Shown piece after piece: positions 41,027 to 49,521 of a stretch of DNA of 64,000 bases. The notes beneath the pieces are model-generated. The model was given only the letters and a program-made list of their open reading frames with translations, was not told the origin of the DNA and ran no database searches. The position numbers and the translations under genes were made by a program. Positions within the stretch are counted from its first letter, which is position 1. Every line of letters begins with the position of its first letter. This DNA is from Lentisphaeria bacterium (GTDB lineage: Bacteria; Verrucomicrobiota; Lentisphaeria; Victivallales; Victivallaceae), in the NCBI GenBank assembly GCA_018265615.1, contig JABLYX010000012.1:1-64000 (forward strand), in the 5' to 3' direction.

Positions 41027-42145
41027 TTACTTCTCCTCCGCTGCACCGGCGGGAGTCTGCCGTTTCTGTTCATGATTGAGCAGGAGACGAACCTGCTTCG
41101 TTCCGGGGCCGGAAGAACCGAGAATGTACTTCCCCTGCTGCTTCTGGAGTACATCGGCAAGCGTGCTCGTATAGAGCGTCATGAGGACCGTGCGCGGGTT
41201 CTTCTGATACTGCTCGTAGATTTTCTGGAAATAAATGCTCTCCGCCTCTACTTCGGAAACCACCATCGCCTCGTAAGTCTGCGCGCTGGAAACCAGTTCC
41301 GTCTTCGATGCAAGCGCCTCATTGCCGACCTGCACCGCGTACTGCTCAGCCTTGCTGCGCAGCGAGTCTACGGTGTTGGACGCCGCGGCGACCTCGTCGA
41401 AAGCCGGCTTGGTCTTGAGCGGCGGGAACACCTGCTCGAGCGTGATGTTGTCAACCTCGACGCCGCAGTCGATCGTCAGGAGCTGCCGGGAGAATTCACT
41501 GCGCACCGCGTCGGAGTAGGCCGCCCGGTCGCTGTAGAGCATGGAGTCGACCGTCCGGGAGGCGGTCACCCGGATCACCGCCTCGCGGAACAGATTCCGC
41601 AGCAGCGTCTGGGGGCCGCGGGTTCCGACGAAGCCGTTGATGTCTTTCTCCTGCGCATCCGGATCGACCGGATTGAACGGCGTCGCAAGCGACTCGTAGT
41701 ACTTCGCGGGATTCGCCACATGATAAGTCACGCGCCACGTCGCATGGATGATGTTCGCGTCTCCGGTGATCAGGTAGGAATCCCGGCCCGGAGCCAGCGC
41801 CTGCGGCGGCGCGCCGTCCGGCGTCTCCGCCGGCAGGAAATCGACCTGCAGCGACTGCTGGTTGGTCCTGACCTTGACCCAGCGGTTGACCGGGTACGGC
41901 AGGAACCAGTGGCCGTCGGAGGTATAAGTATGTTCGATCTTGCCGAACTTCATGACGATCACCGCGTGCTGCGGCTCGACCGAGAAATATCCCCCCGCCG
42001 TCACGAAGTAGATCAGAAGTCCGATAATGACCACCAGAAGGAAAGCGAACGCCCACTGCAGGCTTCGAACCAGCGACTTCAATCCGGAATCGTACTGTCC
42101 GGAGCGATCGAACTCGCCTTTGATTACGCTTTTGGTTTCTTCCAT
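41027..42145 (-). CDS. hflK: SPFH-domain protein, HflK-like
   Basis: A 372-residue protein anchored by one N-terminal helix (SLQWAFAFLLVVIIGLLIYFVTAGGYF, about 29-55) with an SPFH/PHB domain behind it (FSVEPQHAVIVMKFGKIEHTYTSDGHWFLPYPVNRWVKV ... LLRNLFREAVIRVTASRTVDSML...) and a helical C-terminus (AEQYAVQVGNEALASKTELVSSAQTYEAMVVSEVEAESIYFQKIYEQYQKNP). HflK and HflC form a cage around the FtsH protease; no ftsH lies nearby, so another client, such as the P-type ATPase next to it, is possible. Starts 6 bp after hflC-like gene's stop. Confidence 0.85.
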   Translation of the reverse strand: MEETKSVIKGEFDRSGQYDSGLKSLVRSLQWAFAFLLVVIIGLLIYFVTAGGYFSVEPQHAVIVMKFGKIEHTYTSDGHWFLPYPVNRWVKVRTNQQSLQVDFLPAETPDGAPPQALAPGRDSYLITGDANIIHATWRVTYHVANPAKYYESLATPFNPVDPDAQEKDINGFVGTRGPQTLLRNLFREAVIRVTASRTVDSMLYSDRAAYSDAVRSEFSRQLLTIDCGVEVDNITLEQVFPPLKTKPAFDEVAAASNTVDSLRSKAEQYAVQVGNEALASKTELVSSAQTYEAMVVSEVEAESIYFQKIYEQYQKNPRTVLMTLYTSTLADVLQKQQGKYILGSSGPGTKQVRLLLNHEQKRQTPAGAAEEK

Positions 42146-42151
42146 CTTGAC

Positions 42152-43096
42152 TTATTCTCCATCCTTCGCATCCGCCGCCTTCTTGACCGGCCCGAGCATC
42201 TCCGCGCCCGGCTTCAGGAGGTCGAAGGGCGCGACGTCGGTATTGAGAACCAGCACCGTCTGGCCCTGCATGACCTGCCGCAGCGAATCAAGCTTGCGGA
42301 GGAATTCCGCCAACTCCGGATTCTTCTGGAAAACGGAGTAGAACTCCGCGGCCTTGGCGTCCCCCTGAGCGCGGATGACGCGCGCATCGGCCTCGGCCTT
42401 CGCAAGAAGCACGGCCTTTTCCTGATCCGCCTTGATGCGGATGTCGGACGCGAGGCGGGTCCCTTCCGCGAGGTAGCCCTCGGCGACGGCCTTGCGGTCA
42501 TCGATCATCCGGTCGAACACCTTGTCGGTGATCCGTTCCGGAACATTGATCGTATTGATGCCAACACTGATGATCTCGACGCCGTAATCGGCGGTATCCG
42601 CCTTGAGCTGAGCGAGGATCTTATCCTGGATCTCATTGAGCTTCATCAGCTTCGGGTTGGTATTGATGATCTGGCCGAACTGGTACTGGCCGAACGTCGT
42701 GTTCTTGGCCGAACGCATGAGGCTGTTGAGCCGCTCTTCGGCGTTCGTCATGTCTTCCAGCGTGCGGAAGAACTTTTCGACCGCATCGATCCGGTAGTTG
42801 ATGTAGATCCCGACCAGGATGTTCTGCCCGTCCTTGGTCATCGTCTCTTCGATCTTGCCGGAGCCGCCCTCGAAGCAGCGGATGCGGTGGTCGAACTTGT
42901 AGATTTTCTGGAACGGGAACGGCCAGCGGAAATGCAGCCCCGGCTCCGTCACCGCCGCGGGACTCCCGAAAGTGGTGACGACCGCGCTTTCCGTCTGGTT
43001 CAACTGATAGGAGAACACCGCGATCAGAAGAATTACCGCAACCACCACGCCCAACAGCATCGTCGGCCAATGTTTGAAAAAATTACCCGTTGCCAT
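42152..43096 (-). CDS. hflC: SPFH-domain protein, HflC-like
   Basis: A 314-residue HflC-like protein: one N-terminal helix (TMLLGVVVAVILLIAVFSYQLNQTESAVVTTFGSP, about 13-30 for the helix), then SPFH domain with GLHFRWPFPFQKIYKFDHRIRCFEG, VGIYINYRIDAVEKFFRTLED, and a C-terminal helical region GYLAEGTRLASDIRIKADQEKAVLLAKAEADARVIRAQGDAKAAEFYSVFQKNPELAEFLRKLDSL, the GD-A-A-x-x-x-Y-A type stretch typical of HflC. The usual order in E. coli is hflK then hflC; here the HflC-like gene comes first. GGGAGG ribosome site 10 bases upstream. Confidence 0.87.
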   Translation of the reverse strand: MATGNFFKHWPTMLLGVVVAVILLIAVFSYQLNQTESAVVTTFGSPAAVTEPGLHFRWPFPFQKIYKFDHRIRCFEGGSGKIEETMTKDGQNILVGIYINYRIDAVEKFFRTLEDMTNAEERLNSLMRSAKNTTFGQYQFGQIINTNPKLMKLNEIQDKILAQLKADTADYGVEIISVGINTINVPERITDKVFDRMIDDRKAVAEGYLAEGTRLASDIRIKADQEKAVLLAKAEADARVIRAQGDAKAAEFYSVFQKNPELAEFLRKLDSLRQVMQGQTVLVLNTDVAPFDLLKPGAEMLGPVKKAADAKDGE

Positions 43097-43138
43097 ACCT
43101 GGAAAACCTCCCTTTATGTGAAAATGTATCTGAATGCG

Positions 43139-45163
43139 TTAATTTCCGCCCAGCGCACTCGCGTCGACGTCGATGAGGTCGAGCTGCTGCTTGGTTTCAA
43201 AATTCAACTGGTAAACCTCGTTGTCGAGGCCGGCGGCGACAATGAACTTCCGGACATCCCGGCAATCGTTCTCGAGGAAGTCGAGGTACGATTTGAGCCG
43301 GAACATACGCGGCATCAGCTGATAGGTCGCCAGCTGGGTCTTGAACCGGCCCGCCTCGGCCTCGGAGATAGTGGTCGTGCGGAAACTGTAGGAGTTCGCA
43401 GCGGAAAGGATCCGCGCGGCGGAGGCCTGCGCTTCCGGAACCGTCCGCGCCGCATAGCTCTTCGCTTTCAGCACGGTCGCCTCCTTCTCTTCCATCGCGC
43501 CGATCACGTCCTGGAACGCCGGGGCGACCTTCTCCACCGGCGGGTGGGAGTCGAGAATCATCACTTTCACAATGTCGATGCCGATATGGTGCTCATCGGC
43601 CAGCTTCTGGATCCGCTCCTGCAGCGCAACCTGCGCCGCAGCCCGGCCGCTGGACATGATGTCCATGACCGAAGTGCTGGCCAGATATTCAGTCGCGGCC
43701 TGCTGGCCGATCCGGGTCAGCGTCGCGACCGGGTCGGCGTTCCGGTAGGCGTAATCCATCACGCCGTCCGGGCGGATCCGGTAATCGATCGGAATCATCA
43801 TGCGGATAAACGCGATCGAAGCCGCGTTGCGGTCTTCGTTCTTCTCCGCCTCGGACCCGGAGGCGGCCTCCGCCTTCCCGCCGCGGGAACGCGGATCGAC
43901 TGCCACGATGAAATTGTTCGCATCACTGCCGTGGGCGGCGGTCCAGAGCACGACCGGAGTCGGTTCATGGCCGGTATTCTTCTTCTCCGGCCTCGCATGA
44001 CCGTGGCCGTCGTCGACGTAATCATCCTCCTCGGCTTCGCCCTCATCGTGCGACTCGCCGATCACAACCTGATGGATCTCCGTGCAGCTGAACCGTTTGA
44101 CCTGCCCGAACGGATACGGCAGCGTCCAGTAGATGCCGGGCTGCAGCAGCTCTTCGCTGACGACCTTCCCCAGCCGCTCCTTGATGCCGACCTGGCTCGG
44201 CCCGACCTCATGGATCATCGTGAACGCCCAGAAGATCAGCGCCCAGAAGAGCACCACGGGGAAAAATGAACGCTCCATGAAGCTGTAGAGCCACGTTCCG
44301 GAAACCTTGAAGCCGAACTGGTAATCGAGTGCCAGCGCGATATTGCGCATCACGCCGCCCGGCTCGGTGAAGAGCGCCAGAAGCTTGCTTTCGAAGATCG
44401 GCCGCATCTCCCGCATAGTCCGCGGCCGGTAGAATTCGATGATGAAGCTCACGATGAACTCGCCGCCGAGCACTGCCAGCATCACGAAGATCACCTGTGC
44501 GGCCACACTGTCCAGCTTCCCGCCGTTTGAGGCGAAAACCGTCACAAGCATCGAGACGAACATGATGCCGAACCCGGCCAGCAGCCACGCGCCGAACGCC
44601 CTCAGCCAGCGGAAAGCCGGCTGCCGGGACTGGCCGACGAAAAACGCCCCCATGAACAGGCTCAATGCGGCGAACACCGCCGAGGCGACCGGCCCGTAAA
44701 CCGTACCCGCAACGGCCGGCTTCTCGAGTCTGCCGTTCCAGTAGCGTGAAAACGAAACGAGCAGCACCGCGACCAGTACCGCTCCGAGAATCGACAACAC
44801 GTAGGGGGCGTATTTCTTATAGTTTTCAAATGACCGGCCCGCTGTGAACCGGACATCCTCCTCCACATTCAGCGCGTGTGTGTCGCTGCGTTTTTCGAGC
44901 AGCTGCTTCTCCTCGGCCTCCTGCGCGGCCGACGTGGCGAGCATGCCGTAAATCATTGACGCAAACGCAAAAACAACTGCGAGCGAATACGGAACCACGC
45001 CGAGTGCGAATACGTCCGACCCGATCAGATCCGGTTTTATCACACCGAAAATCAACACCGGAATCAACAGCAGGACCGCTGTAAGGATTCCGCCGATGAC
45101 CGATAACTTCGTCATCAGCCTGGCATTGTCGATTTCTGCGCGAATATCACTTTTTCGCTCCAC
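43139..45163 (-). CDS. Polytopic SPFH-domain protein with extra N-terminal membrane domain
   Basis: A 674-residue protein that joins a membrane domain of about seven hydrophobic segments (within 15-325: LSVIGGILTAVLLLIPVLIFGVI, VFALGVVPYSLAVVFAFASMIYGML, APYVLSILGAVLVAVLLVSF, ASAVFAALSLFMGAFFVG, AFGAWLLAGFGIMFVSMLVTVFA, AAQVIFVMLAVLGGEFIVSFII, VVLFWALIFWAFTMIHEVGPSQVG) to an SPFH domain (VGIKERLGKVVSEELLQPGIYWTLPYPFGQVKRFS...). The SPFH domain has an inserted acidic/His/Gly stretch (about 395-460). Ordinary SPFH proteins have one N-terminal anchor. It starts with GTG at 45163, with GAGG 6 bases before; an ATG 2 bases upstream is out of frame. First gene of the SPFH-P1B-ABC operon. Confidence 0.82.
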   Translation of the reverse strand: MERKSDIRAEIDNARLMTKLSVIGGILTAVLLLIPVLIFGVIKPDLIGSDVFALGVVPYSLAVVFAFASMIYGMLATSAAQEAEEKQLLEKRSDTHALNVEEDVRFTAGRSFENYKKYAPYVLSILGAVLVAVLLVSFSRYWNGRLEKPAVAGTVYGPVASAVFAALSLFMGAFFVGQSRQPAFRWLRAFGAWLLAGFGIMFVSMLVTVFASNGGKLDSVAAQVIFVMLAVLGGEFIVSFIIEFYRPRTMREMRPIFESKLLALFTEPGGVMRNIALALDYQFGFKVSGTWLYSFMERSFFPVVLFWALIFWAFTMIHEVGPSQVGIKERLGKVVSEELLQPGIYWTLPYPFGQVKRFSCTEIHQVVIGESHDEGEAEEDDYVDDGHGHARPEKKNTGHEPTPVVLWTAAHGSDANNFIVAVDPRSRGGKAEAASGSEAEKNEDRNAASIAFIRMMIPIDYRIRPDGVMDYAYRNADPVATLTRIGQQAATEYLASTSVMDIMSSGRAAAQVALQERIQKLADEHHIGIDIVKVMILDSHPPVEKVAPAFQDVIGAMEEKEATVLKAKSYAARTVPEAQASAARILSAANSYSFRTTTISEAEAGRFKTQLATYQLMPRMFRLKSYLDFLENDCRDVRKFIVAAGLDNEVYQLNFETKQQLDLIDVDASALGGN

Positions 45164-45276
45164 ATCCCACCTCGCTGTTTTATGTCAGACCTTGTCGTTT
45201 TTTCCATCAGACCCGCCCGGAATTTCTGCGGAAAGCCGGCCGGAAACCGCCTCTGAAGGCGCGATTCATTTACATA

Positions 45277-45304
45277 TTAATACACCCTCCTGTTAAAATA
45301 ACAA
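45277..45304 (-). promoter_or_regulatory. Possible promoter of the SPFH-P1B-ABC operon
   Basis: Minus strand TTGTTA (45299-45304), 16 nt, TATTAA (45277-45282). Confidence 0.4.
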
Positions 45305-45398
45305 GTTTTCCCCCGCAACTTTTTTATGAATTTATCCGCAATCTGACATCGCCGCGCCTGAAACCGGAAGAAAAGAGAGGGATAACAGAGAAACCCCA

Positions 45399-45426
45399 TT
45401 GCTTTTTCCTGCAGATTCTGTATATT
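45399..45426 (+). promoter_or_regulatory. Promoter of the MATE exporter gene
   Basis: TTGCTT (45399-45404), 16 nt, TATATT (45421-45426), about 40 bases before the start. Confidence 0.5.
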
Positions 45427-45471
45427 ATGATCCTGACGAATTCCACACCGGTTCCGGTTTTGCAGGATTGA

Positions 45472-46854
45472 GTGGCCGCCATGCCGCAGATGAAGAACAA
45501 ATACCAGATCGATATGTGCCGGGGGCCGCTCTTCGGGCAGATCGTGCTCTTTTCCGTCCCTCTGATGCTCTCCGGGATCCTGCAGCTGCTGTTCAACGCC
45601 GCCGACCTCATCGTCATCGGCAGGTTCGCACCGCACGAGGCGCTGGCCGCCGTCGGAGCGACCTCATCGCTGACCGCGCTCATCGTCACCGTGTTCATGG
45701 GGCTCTCTGTCGGAACGAACGTCCTCGTCGCCAATTACTTCGGGGCGAAGGACCGGAAGAGCGTCAGCCGGACCGTGCACACCGCGGTCCTGCTCGCGAT
45801 CATCGGCGGAATCGCCCTCGCCGCCGCTGGGATCCTGCTCGCAAAGCCGCTGCTGCTCCTGATGGGCACGCCGGAAAACGTCATCGCGAAATCCTGTCTT
45901 TACATGTGGATCTACTTCGGCGGCATGCCGTTCATCATGCTGTACAATTTCGGCAGCGCCGTCATGCGGGCCGTGGGGGATACGCGCCGCCCGCTCTATT
46001 TTCTGCTGTTCGCGGGGATCGTGAACGTCGCGCTGAACCTCTTTTTCGTGCTCGTCTGCGGCATGGACGTCGCGGGGGTCGCGCTGGCCACGGTCGCGGC
46101 GCAGGGCATTGCCGCGTACCTGGTGCTGAAATGCCTCATGGACGCGAAGGACGCATGCCGGCTGAAGCCCCGCAATCTCAGGATCGATCCGGCGATCCTG
46201 AAGCGCATGCTGTGGATCGGCCTGCCGGCGGGCATTCAGGGGATGTTCTTTTCGCTCTCCAACATCACGATCCAGTCGTCGGTCAACTCCTTCGGCTCGC
46301 TCGCGATCGCGGGAAACACTGCCGCCGTGAGCCTGGAGGGATTCGTTTACATCGGTTCGAACGCATTCCACCAGACCGTGGTGAGCTTCGCCGGGCAGAA
46401 CCTCGGCGGGGGGCAGTACGACCGGATCCGCCGGAGCATCATCTACTGCACGCTCTGCTCCGCCGCGATCTGCCTGGTCATGGGGTACGCCTTCTTTTTC
46501 GACGGCAGGCGGCTCCTTTCGGTCTACAATTCGAATCCCGACGTCGTCTCCTGGGGAATGCTGCGGATGAACATCCTCTTCACGACCTACTTCCTCTGCG
46601 GGATCATGGATGTCATGAGCGGCGGCCTCCGGGGACTGGGCCATTCGGTCATGCCAGCCGCCATCACGCTCCTCGGCGTCTGCGTGCTGCGCGTCGTCTG
46701 GGTCTTCACGGTGTTCCCTCTGAACCCCACGATGGAGAACCTGATGCTCTCCTACCCGATCACCTGGATCATCACGGCGGCGGCCAACGGCATCTACCTC
46801 TACTGGATCTGCAGAAAGCTGTTCCGGAGCGGCCGGAAAACGTACGAAATCTGA
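45472..46854 (+). CDS. MATE-family efflux transporter
   Basis: A 460-residue multidrug/toxin extrusion protein with about twelve hydrophobic segments in two similar halves. Seen: GPLFGQIVLFSVPLMLSGILQLLFNAADLIVIGRFAPHEALAAVGATSSL at the N-terminus, NFGSAVMRAVGDTRRPLYFLLFAGIVNVALNLFFVLVCGMDVAGVALATVAAQ (the family's R-G-x-G-x-T-x-x-P landmark region reads MRAVGDTRRP), and a second half starting GLPAGIQGMFFSLSNITIQSSVNSFGS. DinF/NorM-type antiporters use H+ or Na+. The GTG at 45472 is used; an ATG at 45481 is equally possible because AGGA lies just before the GTG at short distance. Converges on nothing; the next gene is separate. Confidence 0.92.
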   Translation: MAAMPQMKNKYQIDMCRGPLFGQIVLFSVPLMLSGILQLLFNAADLIVIGRFAPHEALAAVGATSSLTALIVTVFMGLSVGTNVLVANYFGAKDRKSVSRTVHTAVLLAIIGGIALAAAGILLAKPLLLLMGTPENVIAKSCLYMWIYFGGMPFIMLYNFGSAVMRAVGDTRRPLYFLLFAGIVNVALNLFFVLVCGMDVAGVALATVAAQGIAAYLVLKCLMDAKDACRLKPRNLRIDPAILKRMLWIGLPAGIQGMFFSLSNITIQSSVNSFGSLAIAGNTAAVSLEGFVYIGSNAFHQTVVSFAGQNLGGGQYDRIRRSIIYCTLCSAAICLVMGYAFFFDGRRLLSVYNSNPDVVSWGMLRMNILFTTYFLCGIMDVMSGGLRGLGHSVMPAAITLLGVCVLRVVWVFTVFPLNPTMENLMLSYPITWIITAAANGIYLYWICRKLFRSGRKTYEI

Positions 46855-46954
46855 CCCGTTCGCCGCATTTTTCCGAAACTGCCTTTGATTTCCGGGCGCA
46901 GAGATGCTATCTTTCCCGGTACCCGGTTCAACATCAGGAAAGGATCTCCGGAAA

Positions 46955-47746
46955 ATGAGAAAACTCGGACTGTTCGCACTCGCCCTCTTCGCCGGCACGG
47001 CGCTGTTTGCCGCCGACCCGGTCAAACTGCCGCCGAAGGAAAAATTTTATCTCGTGCTGCTGACCGGGCAGTCGAACATGGCCGGGCGCGGCTTCGTCAC
47101 GCCGGAGGACAAGGTTCCGCATCCGCGCGTCCTCATGCAGAACAAGGCTGGCGAATGGGTTCCGGCTGTCGATCCGGTCCACTACGACAAATCCATGGCC
47201 GGCGTCGGGCCGGCGCGCACATTCGCGAACCTGCTGGCGGAGAGCGACCCCTCCATCACGGTCGGACTGATCCCGACGGCCTGCGGCGGTTCGCCGATCG
47301 CGGCCTGGGCCCCCGGGCAGGAGTGGAAACAGACGCAGAGCCATCCGTATGACGACGCGATTGCCCGTGCGAAAAAAGCGATGAAGGACGGTACGCTGAA
47401 GGTCATCCTCTTCCATCAGGGAGAGGCCGACTGCGGCGAAGCGAACAGCAGACTCTATCACGACCGCCTGCTGAAGCTCATGACCTCCCTGCGTACCGAG
47501 CTCAATGCGCCGGAGGTTCCGATCGTGATCGGCCAGCTCAGCCAGTTCCCCGGCGCGAAGCCGTGGAGCGAAGGAAAGAAGCGCGTCGACGCCGCGCACC
47601 GGGCAATGGGGAAGGAACTGCCGAAGGTCGGTTTCGCCCCGTCCGACGGCCTGACCCAGAACCCCGACAATATCCATTTCGACGCGAAAAGCCAGAAGGA
47701 GTTCGGCAAACGTTACTTCGAAGCGTACAAAAAACTCGCGGAGTGA
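46955..47746 (+). CDS. Secreted SGNH carbohydrate acetylesterase (CE6/sialate O-acetylesterase type)
   Basis: A 263-residue exported esterase: signal peptide MRKLGLFALALFAGTALFA, then the nucleophile block LVLLTGQSNMAGRG (Ser in GQSNM), the second block ILFHQGEADCGEA and the C-terminal DNIHFDAKSQKEFGKRY with the catalytic Asp-x-x-His. These three blocks define the DUF303/sialate O-acetylesterase-CE6 group, which removes acetyl groups from xylan or sialic acid. Start at 46955 has AGGA about 10 bases upstream; the upstream frame extension has no support. It converges with the AraC regulator gene 5 bp away. Confidence 0.88.
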   Translation: MRKLGLFALALFAGTALFAADPVKLPPKEKFYLVLLTGQSNMAGRGFVTPEDKVPHPRVLMQNKAGEWVPAVDPVHYDKSMAGVGPARTFANLLAESDPSITVGLIPTACGGSPIAAWAPGQEWKQTQSHPYDDAIARAKKAMKDGTLKVILFHQGEADCGEANSRLYHDRLLKLMTSLRTELNAPEVPIVIGQLSQFPGAKPWSEGKKRVDAAHRAMGKELPKVGFAPSDGLTQNPDNIHFDAKSQKEFGKRYFEAYKKLAE

Positions 47747-47751
47747 CCCGT

Positions 47752-48636
47752 TCACGGCTGATGCTGCCGGTATTCGCGCGGCGACATCCCCGTGATCCGG
47801 CGGAATTCGCCGGAGAAATAGTGGGCGTTCGGGTAGCCCACCCGGTCGGCTACCTCCTTGATCGAATAGGTCGAGAGCAGCAGCAGCTCCCCCGCAAATT
47901 CGATGCGCCGCTCGATCAGATAGTTGATCGGTGAAATTCCGATGTGCTTTTTGAACAGCCGGAACAGTCCCGCCGGGCTCAGGCGGAACTTCCGGCAGAT
48001 CTCTTCGACGCTGAGCGGACGGGAGATCTCCTGCTCCATGAACCGGAGCACACGGGTCAGGATCTCCGGGTACTCGTCCCGGCTCCGGCCGGTCCACAGC
48101 GCGAGCAGGACCTCATAGGCGAGTTCCGAAGCCGTCTGCGCAAAGCCCTCCGGCTTCGTTTCGAGCAGCTCCATCGCCAGCTCGAACCGATCTTTGTACC
48201 ACTGCGGTTCCTCCGGCCGGAACACCGACATCTTGTCGAGCTTGCCGGAGCGCAACATCACCGGCAGCAGCGGGCCGGAGAGCGCGATGAAGAGCTTTTC
48301 CGCCGGCTCATCGGCGTCACACCACATCTCCGAAGAGGTTCCGAGCTGGACAAGGCAGAGCTCCCCCGCTTTCAGCCGGTGCGCCGCGCCGAACTGGGAG
48401 AAGCGGAACTCCCCGCGGGTCACAAGCTCCACCGAGAACGAGTCGGAGAATTCGCGGACGCGGCTGCATCCCCGGATCCAGGTCCCGCTGCCCGCGCTCC
48501 GGATATAGAGCGGCCAGTTGCGGAACGGCTCCGCCTCCCGGAAGAACCGGTACTCGTGCACCGGGTAGCGCCCGACGTTCCTTCCCCCCAGGACCGAACG
48601 GCCCCGCCGGCTGAAAACAGTGTCCTCTTTTCTCAT
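47752..48636 (-). CDS. AraC-family transcription regulator
   Basis: A 294-residue regulator with an N-terminal cupin-like sensor (FSVELVTRGEFRFSQFGAAHRLKAGELCLVQLGTSSEMW) and a C-terminal double HTH: RPLSVEEICRKFRLSPAGLFRLFKKHIGISPINYLIERRIEFAGELLLLSTYSIKEVADRVGYPNAHYFSGEFRRITGMSPREYRQ, a complete AraC/XylS signature. Start taken at the ATG at 48636; an AGAGG sequence is 14 bases upstream, so the start is not certain, and a longer frame to 48729 exists. Divergent from the third prepilin gene and the large hydrolase, hence their likely activator. Confidence 0.88.
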   Translation of the reverse strand: MRKEDTVFSRRGRSVLGGRNVGRYPVHEYRFFREAEPFRNWPLYIRSAGSGTWIRGCSRVREFSDSFSVELVTRGEFRFSQFGAAHRLKAGELCLVQLGTSSEMWCDADEPAEKLFIALSGPLLPVMLRSGKLDKMSVFRPEEPQWYKDRFELAMELLETKPEGFAQTASELAYEVLLALWTGRSRDEYPEILTRVLRFMEQEISRPLSVEEICRKFRLSPAGLFRLFKKHIGISPINYLIERRIEFAGELLLLSTYSIKEVADRVGYPNAHYFSGEFRRITGMSPREYRQHQP

Positions 48637-48691
48637 GGTCAGATTACGAACCTCTTTGAAAGGATAACGTACTTTTTTGTAAAAAACAGCC

Positions 48692-48720
48692 TTGACTTTG
48701 CGGAAGCTTCTGACCATAAT
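48692..48720 (+). promoter_or_regulatory. Promoter of the third prepilin/hydrolase unit
   Basis: TTGACT (48692-48697), 17 nt, CATAAT (48715-48720). GCGGAAGCTT (48700-48709) and AAGCTTTCCGC (48733-48743) form an inverted repeat with a one-base bulge around the -10, a possible regulator site. Confidence 0.6.
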
Positions 48721-48764
48721 ATATAACAAATCAAGCTTTCCGCAAGATGAAAGGAGATGTTTCC

Positions 48765-49517
48765 ATGAGAAAAGATTTCACCCTCATCGAACTCCTGATC
48801 GTGATCGCCATCATCGCGATCCTCGCCGCCATGCTGCTGCCGGCGCTGAACGGCGCGCGCCAGAAGGGACAGAGCGCCTCCTGCGTGAACAACCTCAGAC
48901 AGCTCGGTGCGGCCACCATCATCTACACCAACGATTACAGCGGCATCACAAGCCCTTACTGGGCCGACAATGTTCCGACCAGCAGCATGAGCACCAAACC
49001 CCACGAAATTCTGCTCCGGGCCGCGCGCATCAAATCGGGCGCGAACTACCGCGGGCTCGGGCGGCTCTATCTGCTGAAATATATCGCCGGCGCGAAGGTG
49101 TTCCACTGCCCGCGCCGCACCGATCTTTACGGAAGTTTCGGCAACTTCGACGGAGTCCCCGACAACCGGGAGTATTATGATGTCTCGACCATCGACCGGA
49201 ACCTCGGCAAGAAAATCCTGAACTCCGGCTACAGCGGCGTTCCATACGACCCGAACGAGCTGTACAAGACGTGGTTCGACGGCAACAGCACCGAAAACAA
49301 CAGCAGGGGTTACCGGCTGGACAGCCCGCATCAGCCGCTCATCACGGACCGGCTGCAGTTCAGCGCCGACAACCAGCGCTGGCACTATCCTCCCTGCGGC
49401 GTAACGACCTGCTATCAGGACGGCAGCGTCCGGTTCAAAATCAACGTCCGGCAGGTGGTGCAGTGGTACGACGCGCGCCAGGTGCTGTACGAAGTCAACC
49501 GCAACAGAGGACTCTGA
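48765..49517 (+). CDS. Prepilin-like protein with type IV pilin N-terminus
   Basis: A 250-residue protein beginning MRKDFTLIELLIVIAIIAILAAMLLPALNGAR, with Asp before the Phe where cleavage is expected. Conserved Cys in ASCVNNLRQL (about 40), then YTNDYSG, KVFHCPRRTDLYG and a C-terminal part with CQDGS-type segment (TTCYQDGSVRFKINVRQVVQWYD) that matches the DG phrase found in this group. Start at 48765 has AAGGAG 8 bases upstream. Followed after 4 bp by a 1040-residue secreted hydrolase gene, so the two are co-expressed. Third member of the set at 18434 and 24839. Confidence 0.87.
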   Translation: MRKDFTLIELLIVIAIIAILAAMLLPALNGARQKGQSASCVNNLRQLGAATIIYTNDYSGITSPYWADNVPTSSMSTKPHEILLRAARIKSGANYRGLGRLYLLKYIAGAKVFHCPRRTDLYGSFGNFDGVPDNREYYDVSTIDRNLGKKILNSGYSGVPYDPNELYKTWFDGNSTENNSRGYRLDSPHQPLITDRLQFSADNQRWHYPPCGVTTCYQDGSVRFKINVRQVVQWYDARQVLYEVNRNRGL

Positions 49518-49521
49518 ACTC

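Larger units (their letters stand above)
45164..45471. other. 308-bp divergent intergenic region between the SPFH operon and the MATE gene
   Basis: Contains a minus-strand promoter (45277-45304) with a ~107-nt leader toward 45163 and a plus-strand promoter (45399-45426) toward the MATE gene. I see no gene or RNA in it. Confidence 0.6.

Noticed and set aside
41072..44269. A 1065-codon plus-strand open frame opposite the SPFH genes
   Set aside because: It is antisense to three SPFH genes with clear domains; the reading is rich in Arg, His and Asp with no recognisable domain, as expected from the complement of GC-rich coding DNA.
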